The notes beneath the pieces are model-generated. The model had not been told where the DNA came from, did not search any database, and saw only the letters and a list, made by a program, of their open reading frames with translations. A stretch of DNA of 64,000 nucleotides. Origin: JAHEGP01 sp963792875. GTDB taxonomy: Bacteria; Pseudomonadota; Gammaproteobacteria; Pseudomonadales; JAHEGP01. The stretch is from positions 62,001 to 126,000 of the forward strand of contig CAWBXV010000008.1 of the NCBI GenBank assembly GCA_963792875.1, in the 5' to 3' direction. The translations under genes and the position numbers were made by a program. Shown here in pieces: positions 33,636 through 44,579 of the stretch (its first letter is position 1; each line of letters opens with the position of its first letter).

Positions 33636-34129
33636 GAGAAGTGGCGACGGTGGTGGCGCTGGAGGACGATGGCGCCTGGGTGGAAACCCAGCGCCGGAGC
33701 ACCTGCGGCGCCTGCAGCGCGCGCGCGGGCTGCGGTCAGGGCGTGCTGAATCAATTGCTGCCGGGGCGCCAGCACTACCTGCGCGCGCTGGTCGATCCGG
33801 CCGACCGCGCGCACCTGGTGGTGGGCGACCGCGTGGCGCTCATCATGGCCGATGACGTGGTGCTGTCCGCCTCGGCGGTGCTGTATCTGGTACCCCTGGC
33901 AGCGCTGCTGCTGGGTGCGCTGCTGGGCGACTACCTGCTGCCCGGTGACGCCGGTGCCGTAGCGGGGGGAGTGCTCGGTCTGGCGCTGGGCGCGCTGCTG
34001 GTGAGGTTGCACGCCGGCAGCGTGCGGCACGATCCCCGCATGCAGCCACGGCTCGAGCGGTTGCGCGGCCAGCAGGCGCTGGCAGCCGGCGGGGCCGACG
34101 AACCATTGCGGTCCTGGGGCCAATCCTAG
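33632..34129 (+). CDS. rseC: SoxR-reducing/envelope-stress protein RseC (MucC)
   Basis: Inner-membrane protein encoded in sigma-E operons; in E. coli it helps reduce SoxR with the Rsx complex and modulates sigma-E. The 165 residues include a cysteine cluster STCGACSARAGCG (Cys25, Cys28, Cys34) and two membrane segments at about 77-101 and 107-124. It starts at GTG 33632, overlapping mucB (GTGA). Confidence 0.9.
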   Translation: MREVATVVALEDDGAWVETQRRSTCGACSARAGCGQGVLNQLLPGRQHYLRALVDPADRAHLVVGDRVALIMADDVVLSASAVLYLVPLAALLLGALLGDYLLPGDAGAVAGGVLGLALGALLVRLHAGSVRHDPRMQPRLERLRGQQALAAGGADEPLRSWGQS

Positions 34130-34219
34130 CCGGGTCGCCGGTCGCGCCCACTGGCGGTGCGGGCTCGCATCCCCCCCGGCACTGTTTTCTCAATATCGCT
34201 ACTGCGAGGTGGTTTCACT

Positions 34220-35638
34220 ATGCGTTATCCGGTTTCGCGCTCTGCTCAATCCTGGCTCGTGGCGCTGGCCCTGCTGGTCTCCAGCGTTGCGTCGGCGGCG
34301 CCGGCACTGCCCGATTTCACCTCGGTGGTCGAAGAGAGCCGCGCCGCCGTCGTCAAGATCACCACGGTGACCCGCGCCAAGACCGGCGGCCGCAGCCCCT
34401 ACGAGCTCTACGGCATCCCCGAGGGGCAGATTCCCGAGATCTTCCGCCATTTTTTTGAGTTCCGCGGGCGCCCCGAGCAGCGCGAGGCGAATTCGCTGGG
34501 GTCGGGGTTCATCATCTCCGCGGATGGCTATGTACTGACCAATTATCACGTCGTTGACGGTGCCGATGAGGTCCAGGTCCGCCTCATCGACCACCGGGAA
34601 TTCGAAGCGAAGGTGATCGGCGCTGATCAGCGCTCGGATATCGCGCTCCTGAAGATCGACGCCACCAATCTGCCCAGGGTCCGCTTTGCCCAGCCGGGGC
34701 AGTTGAAAGTGGGTGAATGGGTGTTGGCCATCGGTTCGCCGTTCGGGCTCGACTACTCGGTTTCAGCCGGTATCGTCAGTGCCATCGGCCGCAGCATACC
34801 CAACGAGCGCAATGAGAACTACGTGCCCTTTATCCAGACCGACGTCGCCATCAACCCCGGCAACTCGGGCGGCCCGCTGTTCAATCTCGACGGCGAGGTG
34901 GTCGGCATCAATTCCCAGATCTACACCCGCAGCGGCGGCTCCATTGGCCTGTCATTCTCCATTCCGGTGGCCCTGGTGCTGGATGTCACTGAGCAGCTGA
35001 AGGCCTCGGGCAAGGTCTCGCGGGGACGCCTGGGGGTCGGTATCCAGGACGTCGATAAGGACCTGGCCAAATCCTTCGGGCTCGAGACGCCGGTTGGAGC
35101 GCTGGTGTCCCACGTCGAGGACGGGGGGCCGGCAGCCAAGGCGGGCCTGCGGGTCGGCGACATCATCGTCGAGTTTGACGGCAAGGGCGTCGAATCCTCA
35201 GCCGACCTGCCCCACCTGGTCGGTCTGACCAAACCGGGCCGCAAGGTGAATGTGGGCGTTATCCGCGACGGCAGGCGCAAGGACCTCAAGGTGACGGTCG
35301 GCGAGCTCGATGGCGATCAGGGCACTCAGGTCGCGTCTGCGGGCAGCCCCGCGGCACCGGCCAATCGGCTCGGGCTGGTGGTGGCGCCGCTGGACGACGC
35401 GGTGAAGTCGCGCTGGCAGATCGACGCGGGCGTCGTGCTGGAGGCGGTGCAGCCGGGCTCTCCCGCCGCTGCGGCCAAGCTGCAGGAGGGGGACGTGCTG
35501 ACCCTGCTGGCCGGTAAGGCGGTCGGTTCCGTGGCGGAATTCAACCGCATCGTGGCGGCGCTGCCCGCCGGCAAGATGGTGCCGGCCAGAATCGTGCGCG
35601 GTGGCCGCGCCGGCTTTGTCGCCATTCAGGTGCCATGA
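34220..35638 (+). CDS. mucD: Periplasmic serine endoprotease DegP-like (MucD)
   Basis: HtrA-family periplasmic protease/chaperone that degrades misfolded envelope proteins and feeds back on sigma-E. The 472 residues have a signal peptide (about 1-27), a trypsin-like domain with catalytic triad His110, Asp140 and Ser216 (GNSGG), and two PDZ domains (about 275-370 and 385-470). The ATG at 34220 follows GAGGTGG; an upstream in-frame ATG at 34157 has no signal-peptide support. Last gene of the rpoE cluster. Confidence 0.95.
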   Translation: MRYPVSRSAQSWLVALALLVSSVASAAPALPDFTSVVEESRAAVVKITTVTRAKTGGRSPYELYGIPEGQIPEIFRHFFEFRGRPEQREANSLGSGFIISADGYVLTNYHVVDGADEVQVRLIDHREFEAKVIGADQRSDIALLKIDATNLPRVRFAQPGQLKVGEWVLAIGSPFGLDYSVSAGIVSAIGRSIPNERNENYVPFIQTDVAINPGNSGGPLFNLDGEVVGINSQIYTRSGGSIGLSFSIPVALVLDVTEQLKASGKVSRGRLGVGIQDVDKDLAKSFGLETPVGALVSHVEDGGPAAKAGLRVGDIIVEFDGKGVESSADLPHLVGLTKPGRKVNVGVIRDGRRKDLKVTVGELDGDQGTQVASAGSPAAPANRLGLVVAPLDDAVKSRWQIDAGVVLEAVQPGSPAAAAKLQEGDVLTLLAGKAVGSVAEFNRIVAALPAGKMVPARIVRGGRAGFVAIQVP

Positions 35639-35833
35639 CGCCCAGCTGCCGCCGCCGCGTCCCGCGGGAATTGACGGCGGCAGTGTCCAAGTCCGTAGCC
35701 GCGGGGGGTGCGATCCGGTAAAATGCGTCGGCTTTGCCGGCCCCGCGCATCGCCGCGAGGTTCACGGTCGGTGCGCGCATGTCGAGCGGCGTGTTGGCAG
35801 AGCCCCGGATACCGGATGACGCGCCCGTTTGGC

Positions 35834-35838
35834 AGGAG
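35834..35838 (+). promoter_or_regulatory. Shine-Dalgarno deciding the lepA TTG start
   Basis: AGGAG ends five bases before a TTG at 35844. With this start the protein begins SDLSHIRNFSIIAHIDHGK, the standard LepA N-terminus. No ATG is available nearby. A -10-like TAAAAT lies upstream at 35719-35724. Confidence 0.75.
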
Positions 35839-35843
35839 TACCC

Positions 35844-37643
<1,800 letters not shown>

Positions 37644-37660
37644 AGCAAGGACCGACGTCG

Positions 37661-38536
37661 ATGGATCTGGATTTTTCTCTCATTCTGGTGGTTCTGACCG
37701 GCATTGCGCTGGCTCTGTGGTTGATCGATCGCCTGACGCTGGCGCCCGCGCGGCGCCAGAAGCAGGCTGCGCTGGCCGCGAAGTATCCCGGCTGGCAACA
37801 GCCGGGTAGCCCGGACGAGGCCTCCTACGAGGCCGCGGTCGCCACCGAGGCCAGGCAGCCGGCCGTGTTTGAGCACGCCCAGTCCTTCCTGCCGGTGCTG
37901 CTGGTCGTGCTGGTGCTGCGCTCATTCCTGGTGGAGCCCTTCCAGATCCCCTCGGCCTCGATGGTGCCGACCCTGGAAGTCGGCGATTTCATTCTGGTGA
38001 ACAAGTTTGCCTACGGGCTGCGCCTGCCGGTGCTGGGCACCAAGATCGTCGCCCTCGGCGAGCCGCAGCGGGGCGATGTGATGGTGTTCTTTCCCCCCGG
38101 CGACAGCCGCTATTTCATCAAGCGCGTGATCGGCCTGCCGGGTGATCTCATCGAAGTGCGCGACAAGGCGATCACCGTGAACGGGGTGCCGGCGCCGCAG
38201 TCGCTGCTAGCCGAGCTGCCGCCCGGCCGGCCGCGCTACCAGCTGCTCACCGAGCAGCTGCCCGGCACGGCCGAGCCCGTGCGCCATGAGATCCGCCTCG
38301 AGCTGTACAAGCCCAGGGGAACCACCGCGCGTGGCCTGGACCCGGACAATTTCAGCCTGACCGTCGAACCCGGCCACTACTTCATGATGGGAGACAATCG
38401 GGACAACAGCAGCGACAGCCGCTTCTGGGGACTGGTGCCGGAGCAGAACGTGGTCGGCAAGGCGTTTGCCATCTGGATGCACTGGGAGAGCTTTTTCAGC
38501 GTGCCGGGATTTGACCGGGTTGGCACGATTAAATAA
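37661..38536 (+). CDS. lepB: Signal peptidase I
   Basis: Inner-membrane protease that removes Sec signal peptides. The 291 residues have N-terminal membrane segments (about 4-23 and 76-92), the catalytic Ser100 in PSASMVPTL and general base Lys154 in YFIKRVIGLPGD, and the box GDNRDNSSDSRFWG. It follows lepA by 17 bases in the standard lepA-lepB order. Its stop overlaps an in-frame ATG of the next gene. Confidence 0.96.
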   Translation: MDLDFSLILVVLTGIALALWLIDRLTLAPARRQKQAALAAKYPGWQQPGSPDEASYEAAVATEARQPAVFEHAQSFLPVLLVVLVLRSFLVEPFQIPSASMVPTLEVGDFILVNKFAYGLRLPVLGTKIVALGEPQRGDVMVFFPPGDSRYFIKRVIGLPGDLIEVRDKAITVNGVPAPQSLLAELPPGRPRYQLLTEQLPGTAEPVRHEIRLELYKPRGTTARGLDPDNFSLTVEPGHYFMMGDNRDNSSDSRFWGLVPEQNVVGKAFAIWMHWESFFSVPGFDRVGTIK

Positions 38537-38586
38537 TGAACTACCCTAGTATGGAGTACCATCGTCTACAGGGTAGGAACCAATCG

Positions 38587-38964
38587 ATGTCGAGCACAAA
38601 CAAGCAGGGTGGACTGACCACCATCTCAATGCTGGCCCTTGCCATGATCTGCGTGGTGATGGCCATCTGCGTGATCAAGCTGGCCCCGTCTTATATGGAG
38701 AGCCTTACCGTTCGCGATATCCTTCAGCAGATCGCCGAAGAAGTGCGGGGCGAAGATCTTGACAGAGCGCAGGTCAGGGAGCGCATCTCCAAGAAGCTGC
38801 TCATCAACTCCGTGAAGGGTTTAAAGATGCAGAACGTCAAGGTGAAGGGTGACGATAGAGGCTATGTCATCAATGCCAACTACGAGGTGCGCAAGCATCT
38901 GTTCCTGAATGTCGACGTGGTGCTGGTGTTCGACGACATGCAAGTGGAAGCGAGGCGCGCCTGA
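38587..38964 (+). CDS. DUF4845 membrane protein
   Basis: Small protein of unknown function (125 residues) conserved between lepB and rnc in Pseudomonas-type genomes. One N-terminal membrane segment (about 10-31, TTISMLALAMICVVMAICVIK) precedes a soluble domain with LINSVKGLKMQNVKVKGDDRGYVINANYEV-type features. The ATG at 38587 has an AGGA site at proper spacing. An ATG at 38536 overlapping lepB would add 17 residues and is less likely. Confidence 0.85.
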   Translation: MSSTNKQGGLTTISMLALAMICVVMAICVIKLAPSYMESLTVRDILQQIAEEVRGEDLDRAQVRERISKKLLINSVKGLKMQNVKVKGDDRGYVINANYEVRKHLFLNVDVVLVFDDMQVEARRA

Positions 38965-38968
38965 GCCC

Positions 38969-39658
38969 ATGGACCTGACCCGGTTGGATCGCCTGCAGCA
39001 GTCGCTGGGTTATTGCTTTACCGATGCGGCGCTGTGCCGACTGGCGCTCAGCCATCGTTCGTTCAGCGTGGACAACAACGAGCGTCTCGAGTTTCTCGGT
39101 GACGCCATCCTCAATTTTGTCATCGCCGAGGCGCTGTACCAGCGCTTTGCCGAGGCGCGCGAAGGTGAATTGAGCCGCCTGCGGGCGTCGCTGGTGAATG
39201 AGTCGACGCTGGCCCGGCTCGCGGTCGAGCTGGGCATCGGCGGCTGCCTGCTGCTGGGCGACGGTGAGCAGAAGAGCGGGGGCCGCGCGCGCAAGTCCAT
39301 CCTGGCGGACGCCGTCGAAGCCATCATCGGCGCCATCTACCTCGATGGCGGTCTGGAGCGCTGCCGCGAGCGCGTGCTGGCGTGGTTTGCCGGGCGCATC
39401 GACGCGCTGGGCCTGGGCGAGTCGGCCAAGGATGCCAAGACCCGCCTGCAGGAGTGGTTGCAGGCGCGGCGCGAGCCGCTGCCTGAATACCGGCTCGACG
39501 GCATCGAGGGCAGGGCGCACGAGCAGTGGTTCTCCGTGTCGTGCCGCGTGCGGCTGCTGGCGCAGCCTGGCCGGGGAAGCGGTCGCAGCCGCCGCGCGGC
39601 CGAGCAGCAGGCCGCCGCCGCGGTGCTGCAAACCCTGCAGTCGGAGCTGTCGGCATGA
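38969..39658 (+). CDS. rnc: Ribonuclease III
   Basis: Double-strand RNA endonuclease processing rRNA and many mRNAs. The 229 residues show the catalytic signature ERLEFLGDAILNF (about 38-50), the second acidic site in ADAVEAIIGAIYLDGG, and a C-terminal dsRNA-binding domain (DAKTRLQEWLQAR to the end). The ATG at 38969 lies four bases after the preceding stop. The gene overlaps era by ATGA. Confidence 0.97.
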   Translation: MDLTRLDRLQQSLGYCFTDAALCRLALSHRSFSVDNNERLEFLGDAILNFVIAEALYQRFAEAREGELSRLRASLVNESTLARLAVELGIGGCLLLGDGEQKSGGRARKSILADAVEAIIGAIYLDGGLERCRERVLAWFAGRIDALGLGESAKDAKTRLQEWLQARREPLPEYRLDGIEGRAHEQWFSVSCRVRLLAQPGRGSGRSRRAAEQQAAAAVLQTLQSELSA

Positions 39659-40560
39659 GCGATCAAGCGGTCAGCCGCTGCGGTTTCGTGGCCCTGGTGG
39701 GGCGCCCCAACGTGGGCAAGTCCACGCTGCTCAACCACCTGCTGGGCCAGAAGATCAGCATCACCTCGCGCAAGCCGCAGACCACCCGCCACCGCATCAT
39801 GGGGATCAAGACGGTCGATGAGGTCCAGGCCATCTACGTCGATACCCCCGGCATTCATGCCGATGGCGGCAAGGCCCTGAACCGGGCCATGAACCGCACC
39901 GCCGACGCCTCTCTGCGGGATGTGGACGTGGTGGTCTTCCTGATCGAGAAGCTGCGCTGGACGGCGGAGGACGAGCTGGTGCTCCGCCACCTGCAGGGGC
40001 AGCGGGCGCCGGTCATTCTGGCCATCAACAAGGTGGATCAGCTGGCAGAAAAGGCAGCGCTGCTGCCGTTCATTCAGCAGGTGGCGGCCTATTACCCGTT
40101 TTCCGACATCATCCCCATCAGCGCCCTGCAGGGTGCCAACCTCGCTGCTCTCGAGGGCCGCATCCGGCAGCTGCTGCCGCTGGCGCCGCCGCTGTTCCCC
40201 GAGGATCAGGTCACCGATCGCAGCCTGCGTTTTATCGCCGCCGAGCTGGTGCGCGAGAAGATCATGCGCCAGCTGGGGCAGGAGCTGCCCTATGCCGTGG
40301 CGATCGAGATCGAAAATTTCACCGAGGAGCGCGGCGTGTGCCACATCGACGCGCTGATTCTGGTGGAGCGGGCGGGCCAGAAGGCCATTGTCATCGGCCG
40401 TGGCGGTGAGCGCCTGAAAAAGATCGGGGCCGAGGCGCGCGCCGACATGGAGCGCCTGTTCGACGCGCGCGTCATGCTGCGCCTGTGGGTCAAGGTGCGC
40501 AGCGGGTGGGCCGACGACGAGCGCGCGCTGCGCAGTCTGGGGTATTCCGACAAGGAATAG
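39655..40560 (+). CDS. era: GTPase Era
   Basis: Ribosome-maturation GTPase binding 16S rRNA. The 301 residues contain G1 GRPNVGKST (about 17-25), G3 DTPGIH, G4 NKVD and a C-terminal KH domain (YAVAIEIENFTEER, then KAIVIGRGGERLKKIG). It overlaps rnc by four bases, the usual rnc-era coupling. Confidence 0.97.
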   Translation: MSDQAVSRCGFVALVGRPNVGKSTLLNHLLGQKISITSRKPQTTRHRIMGIKTVDEVQAIYVDTPGIHADGGKALNRAMNRTADASLRDVDVVVFLIEKLRWTAEDELVLRHLQGQRAPVILAINKVDQLAEKAALLPFIQQVAAYYPFSDIIPISALQGANLAALEGRIRQLLPLAPPLFPEDQVTDRSLRFIAAELVREKIMRQLGQELPYAVAIEIENFTEERGVCHIDALILVERAGQKAIVIGRGGERLKKIGAEARADMERLFDARVMLRLWVKVRSGWADDERALRSLGYSDKE

Positions 40561-40564
40561 CGCA

Positions 40565-41281
40565 GTGCTGGAAGCCTATATCCTGCATGCCACCCCCTGG
40601 CGTGACACCAGCCTGCTGCTCGATGTGCTGGTGCGCGACGAGGGGCGCCAGCGGGCCCTGGCCCGGGGCGCCAGGAGTTCCCGCCGCCACCAGCGCGGCG
40701 CCGGCTACCAGCCCTTCTGCCCCCTGCTGGTGACGCTCAAGGGGCGCTCGGAGCTGCGCACGGTGGCGGGCCTGGAACCTCGCGGCGGCGCCTGGCCGCT
40801 GGCGGGCCCGGCGCTGTTCGCCGGCCTCTACGCCAATGAACTGCTGCTGCGGGCGCTGTCGGCGGCGGCACCCTGCGAGGTCATCTTCACGGCCTATGAG
40901 GCGCTGCTGCAGGCACTGGCGCGGCCCCATGCCGATCTCGAGCCGCCGCTGCGGCTGTTCGAGCTGACGCTGCTGCAGGAGCTGGGTTATGGGCTCGATT
41001 TTCTGCACGATGCCGTGACCGGCGAGGCCGTGAGCGCGGCGTCCCGCTACCGGCTGGTGCCGCAGTGCGGGTTTGTCGAGGCCGGCGCCGCCACCGCCAG
41101 GGATGACGTGGTGGTGCCCGGGCGCGCCCTGCTGATGCTGGCCGACGGCCGCTTCGCCGACCCCCTGGCGCGGCGCGCCGCCAAGCAGGTGATGCGCCTG
41201 GCCCTGCGGGAGGTCATCGGCGAGCGCCCCCTGCGCAGCCGCGAACTGTTCCGGCGCGGCCACGCGCCGCCAGCGGGTTAG
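40565..41281 (+). CDS. recO: DNA repair protein RecO
   Basis: Recombination mediator that helps load RecA on gapped DNA in the RecFOR pathway. The 238 residues have an N-terminal OB fold (EAYILHATPWRDTSLLLDVL) and a helical C-terminal domain; the zinc-finger cysteines of some RecO proteins are not conserved. It starts with GTG at 40565, four bases after era. The pdxJ gene that often follows is not here. Confidence 0.92.
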   Translation: MLEAYILHATPWRDTSLLLDVLVRDEGRQRALARGARSSRRHQRGAGYQPFCPLLVTLKGRSELRTVAGLEPRGGAWPLAGPALFAGLYANELLLRALSAAAPCEVIFTAYEALLQALARPHADLEPPLRLFELTLLQELGYGLDFLHDAVTGEAVSAASRYRLVPQCGFVEAGAATARDDVVVPGRALLMLADGRFADPLARRAAKQVMRLALREVIGERPLRSRELFRRGHAPPAG

Positions 41282-41426
41282 CCAGCGGGCCGGGCATGGC
41301 ATAGAATGTGAGCGCCGCAGCGCCCTGGGGCGGCCATGGGTATGCGCCCGGCGGAGCAGGGAGCCGGCGCGTCTCTCTCCCCCTTGGCCTCAGGCACTCG
41401 CTGCCTCAACGGTGAGCATTGCGACT

Positions 41427-42323
41427 ATGGAATATCCCACGATAGAAGAATTCGTCGGCAACACCCCATTGGTGCGTCTGCAGCGCTTGCCCGGCAATAC
41501 CAGCAACACCCTGCTGGTCAAGCTCGAGGGCAATAATCCGGCCGGGTCGGTCAAGGACCGGCCCGCCCTGAGTATGATCGCCCGCGCCGAGGCCAGGGGC
41601 GAGATCAAGCCCGGCGACACCCTCATCGAGGCCACCAGCGGCAATACCGGCATCGCGCTGGCGATGGCGGCGGCGATTCGCGGCTATCGCATGATTCTGA
41701 TCATGCCGGCGCACATGAGCGAGGAGCGCAAACAGGCCATGGTGGCTTTCGGTGCCGAACTGGTGGAGGTCAGCAGGGAGGAGAGCATGGAGGGCGCGCG
41801 CGATCTGGCCCTGCAGATGCAGTCCGCAGGGCGGGGGCGGGTGCTCGATCAGTTCGGCAACGGCGACAACCCCGCAGCGCACTACTGCGGCACCGGGCCC
41901 GAGATATGGGAGCAGACCGCCGGCACCGTGACGCACTTCGTCAGCTCCATGGGGACCACCGGCACCATCATGGGTTGCTCCCGCTATCTCAAGGAGCGCA
42001 ATCCCGCCATTGAGATCGTCGGCCTGCAGCCCGAGGAGGGTGCCAGCATTCCCGGTATCCGGCGCTGGCCCGAGGCCTATCTGCCGCGCATCTATGAGTC
42101 CTCCCGGGTCGACCGGGTCATGGACATCGGCCAGCGCGAAGCCGAGCAGACCATGCGCGATCTGGCGGCGCGCGAGGGCATCTTCTGCGGGGTATCGTCG
42201 GGCGGCTGCGTGGCCGGGGCGCTGCGGCTCAGCCGCGAGCTGCAAAACGCCACGATCGTCGCCATTATCTGTGATCGGGGTGATCGGTATCTGAGTACCG
42301 GCGTATTCTCCAGACAGTGCTGA
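41427..42323 (+). CDS. cysM: Cysteine synthase B
   Basis: PLP enzyme forming cysteine from O-acetylserine and sulfide or thiosulfate. The 298 residues contain YPTIEEFVGNTPLVRLQRL and the PLP lysine Lys43 in NPAGSVKDRP, with the EATSGNTGIALA phosphate loop and GTTGTIMG. These match CysM rather than CysK. The ATG at 41427 is preferred over a GTG at 41412 on family N-termini. It lies 47 bases before relA; the rRNA methyltransferase gene (rlmD) often found between them is absent. Confidence 0.93.
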   Translation: MEYPTIEEFVGNTPLVRLQRLPGNTSNTLLVKLEGNNPAGSVKDRPALSMIARAEARGEIKPGDTLIEATSGNTGIALAMAAAIRGYRMILIMPAHMSEERKQAMVAFGAELVEVSREESMEGARDLALQMQSAGRGRVLDQFGNGDNPAAHYCGTGPEIWEQTAGTVTHFVSSMGTTGTIMGCSRYLKERNPAIEIVGLQPEEGASIPGIRRWPEAYLPRIYESSRVDRVMDIGQREAEQTMRDLAAREGIFCGVSSGGCVAGALRLSRELQNATIVAIICDRGDRYLSTGVFSRQC

Positions 42324-42370
42324 GCGCGCCGGCCGCGGCACGGGTAGTGCTCAGGGCCTGGTAGGGGATC

Positions 42371-44578
42371 ATGGTTCAAGTCAGAAAGACACAGCTCGTC
42401 GGGCGGGACGGCAGTTTCGACAGCGCCGGCTGGGCGGCCTCGCTGCAGCTGCGCGACGGTAGCGAGGCGCGCCTGGAGCGGGCGGCGGAGGTCGCCATCG
42501 CGGCCGCTGCCGAGGGGGATTTCGGGGCCTTCCACACGGGGCTGGAGATGGTGCAGATCCTCCACGAGCTGCGCCTCGAAGGGGACGCGCTGGTGGCGGC
42601 GCTGCTCTATCGCTCCGTGCGGCAGGGTCTGCTCGAGCTGGACGCGGTGCGCGCCGAGTTCGGTGAGGAGAGCGCGCGGCTGATCGACGGGGTGCTGCGC
42701 ATGGCGGTGATCAGCCGCATGATCCAGCCGGTCGACGGGCCGGTGCTCGGCCAGCACCAGAGCCAGTCAGACAACGTGCGGCGCATGCTGGTCAGCCTGA
42801 TCGACGATGTCCGCATCGCCCTGCTCAAGCTGGCGGAGCGCTGCTGTGCCATCCGCTCCGTCAAGAACCGGCCCGACAAGCAGATCCGGGTGGCCCGGGA
42901 GGTCTCCCACATCTACGCGCCCCTGGCGCAGCGCCTGGGGGTGGGGCACATCAAGTGGGAGCTGGAGGACCTCGCCTTCCGCTACCTGCAGCCCGAGGAC
43001 TACCGCTATGTGGCGCAGCTGCTGGACGAGCGCCGGCTCGATCGCCAGGAGTACATCGCGCTGGTGATAGCGCAGTTGGGCGGCGCATTGCAGGCGCAGC
43101 ATCTCGACGCCGACATCTTTGGCCGGCCCAAGCATATCTACAGCATCTGGCGCAAGATGCAGCACAAGCGCATCGGCTTCAGCGAGGTGTTCGACGTGCG
43201 GGCCTTGCGGGTGCTGGTCGACAGGGTGGCCGACTGCTATGCCGTGCTGGGGGTGGTGCACACCCTGTGGCCCAATATCTCCAGCGAATTCGACGACTAT
43301 ATCGCCAACCCCAAGGTCAACGGCTACCAGTCGCTGCATACCGCGGTCTACGGGCCCCAGGGGAAAGTGCTCGAAGTGCAGATTCGCACGCGCCAGATGC
43401 ACGAGGCCGCCGAGTACGGCGTCTGTGCCCACTGGCAGTACAAGGGGCTGGACGCGTCACCCGGCGCGGTGGACGGCTACAACCAGAAGATCGCCTGGCT
43501 GCGCCAGGTGCTGGTGTGGCACGACGAGCTGGGCGAGCGGGCGGATCTGCGCGGTCCCCTCGGCGAAGGCATCGCCGAGGATCGCGTCTATGTGTTCACG
43601 CCGGACGGCCACGTGGTCGATCTGCCGGAGGGCGCGACGCCGGTGGATTTCGCCTATTACATCCACACCGAGGTGGGTCACCGCTGCCGGGGCGCCAAGG
43701 TCAACGGCCGCATCGTGCCGCTGACCTACAAGCTGCGCACCGGCGAGCAGATTCACATCCTGACCGGCAAGGCCGCGGCGCCCAGCCGCGACTGGCTGCG
43801 CAGCGATCTGGGCTATGTGCGCTCGACCCGCACCCGCAGCCGCATTCAGCAGTGGTTCCGGCTGCAGGCGCGGGAGCAGAACCTGGCCCTGGGCCGCACG
43901 GTGCTGGAGAGGGAATTCAAGCGCCTGGCGCTGACCGCCGTCGATTATCGGGCGCTGGCCACCCACTTCCACTTCAAGGCCGTGGAGGACATGTACGTCG
44001 CCAGTGGCGCCGGCGACCTCAGCACCGAGCAGGTGGTGGCGGCCGCCCAGCAACTGGTGGATGGGCGCGATGCCAGCTCGATGGACCTGCGCCTCATCAC
44101 CGGCCGTCGCCGCGGCGACGGCGACGGCCGCATCTCCGTCCGCGGTGTGGGCAATCTGATGACGCATATGGCCGGTTGCTGCAACCCCCTGCCGGGAGAG
44201 GACATCACCGGCTTCATCACCCTGGGGCGCGGCATCACCATTCACCGCAGTGACTGCAGGAAACTGCTGCAGCAGCGGCGCCAGCAGGCCCAGCGCGTGA
44301 TCGAAGTGGATTGGGGAGTGGCCGCCGAGGCGAGCTATCCCGCAACCATCGTCATCGAGGCCTTCGACCGCAAGGGCCTGCTGCACGATGTGACGGCGGT
44401 GCTGGCGAGCGAGGGCGTCAATGTACTGGGCGCCAGCACGGACACCAACAAGACCAGCAATATGGCGAGGCTGCAGTTGACGCTGGAGGTGCCGGGGCTG
44501 GATGTGCTGTCGCGGCTGCTGGCGCGCATCAGCCAGCTGCCCAACGTCATCGACGTCAGCCGCATGAGAGAGGCTTAG
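42371..44578 (+). CDS. relA: GTP pyrophosphokinase RelA
   Basis: Ribosome-dependent (p)ppGpp synthetase of the stringent response. The 735 residues have a degenerate HD hydrolase domain (the HDT of SpoT-type enzymes is replaced, ALLYRSVRQG), a synthetase domain with YQSLHTAVYGPQG, a TGS domain (VYVFTPDGHVVDLPEGATPVDFAYYIH), a zinc-finger/helical region with the C-rich GCCNPLPGEDI and a C-terminal ACT domain. The inactive hydrolase half marks it as RelA, not SpoT. mazG follows after one base. Confidence 0.96.
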   Translation: MVQVRKTQLVGRDGSFDSAGWAASLQLRDGSEARLERAAEVAIAAAAEGDFGAFHTGLEMVQILHELRLEGDALVAALLYRSVRQGLLELDAVRAEFGEESARLIDGVLRMAVISRMIQPVDGPVLGQHQSQSDNVRRMLVSLIDDVRIALLKLAERCCAIRSVKNRPDKQIRVAREVSHIYAPLAQRLGVGHIKWELEDLAFRYLQPEDYRYVAQLLDERRLDRQEYIALVIAQLGGALQAQHLDADIFGRPKHIYSIWRKMQHKRIGFSEVFDVRALRVLVDRVADCYAVLGVVHTLWPNISSEFDDYIANPKVNGYQSLHTAVYGPQGKVLEVQIRTRQMHEAAEYGVCAHWQYKGLDASPGAVDGYNQKIAWLRQVLVWHDELGERADLRGPLGEGIAEDRVYVFTPDGHVVDLPEGATPVDFAYYIHTEVGHRCRGAKVNGRIVPLTYKLRTGEQIHILTGKAAAPSRDWLRSDLGYVRSTRTRSRIQQWFRLQAREQNLALGRTVLEREFKRLALTAVDYRALATHFHFKAVEDMYVASGAGDLSTEQVVAAAQQLVDGRDASSMDLRLITGRRRGDGDGRISVRGVGNLMTHMAGCCNPLPGEDITGFITLGRGITIHRSDCRKLLQQRRQQAQRVIEVDWGVAAEASYPATIVIEAFDRKGLLHDVTAVLASEGVNVLGASTDTNKTSNMARLQLTLEVPGLDVLSRLLARISQLPNVIDVSRMREA

Positions 44579-44579
44579 C

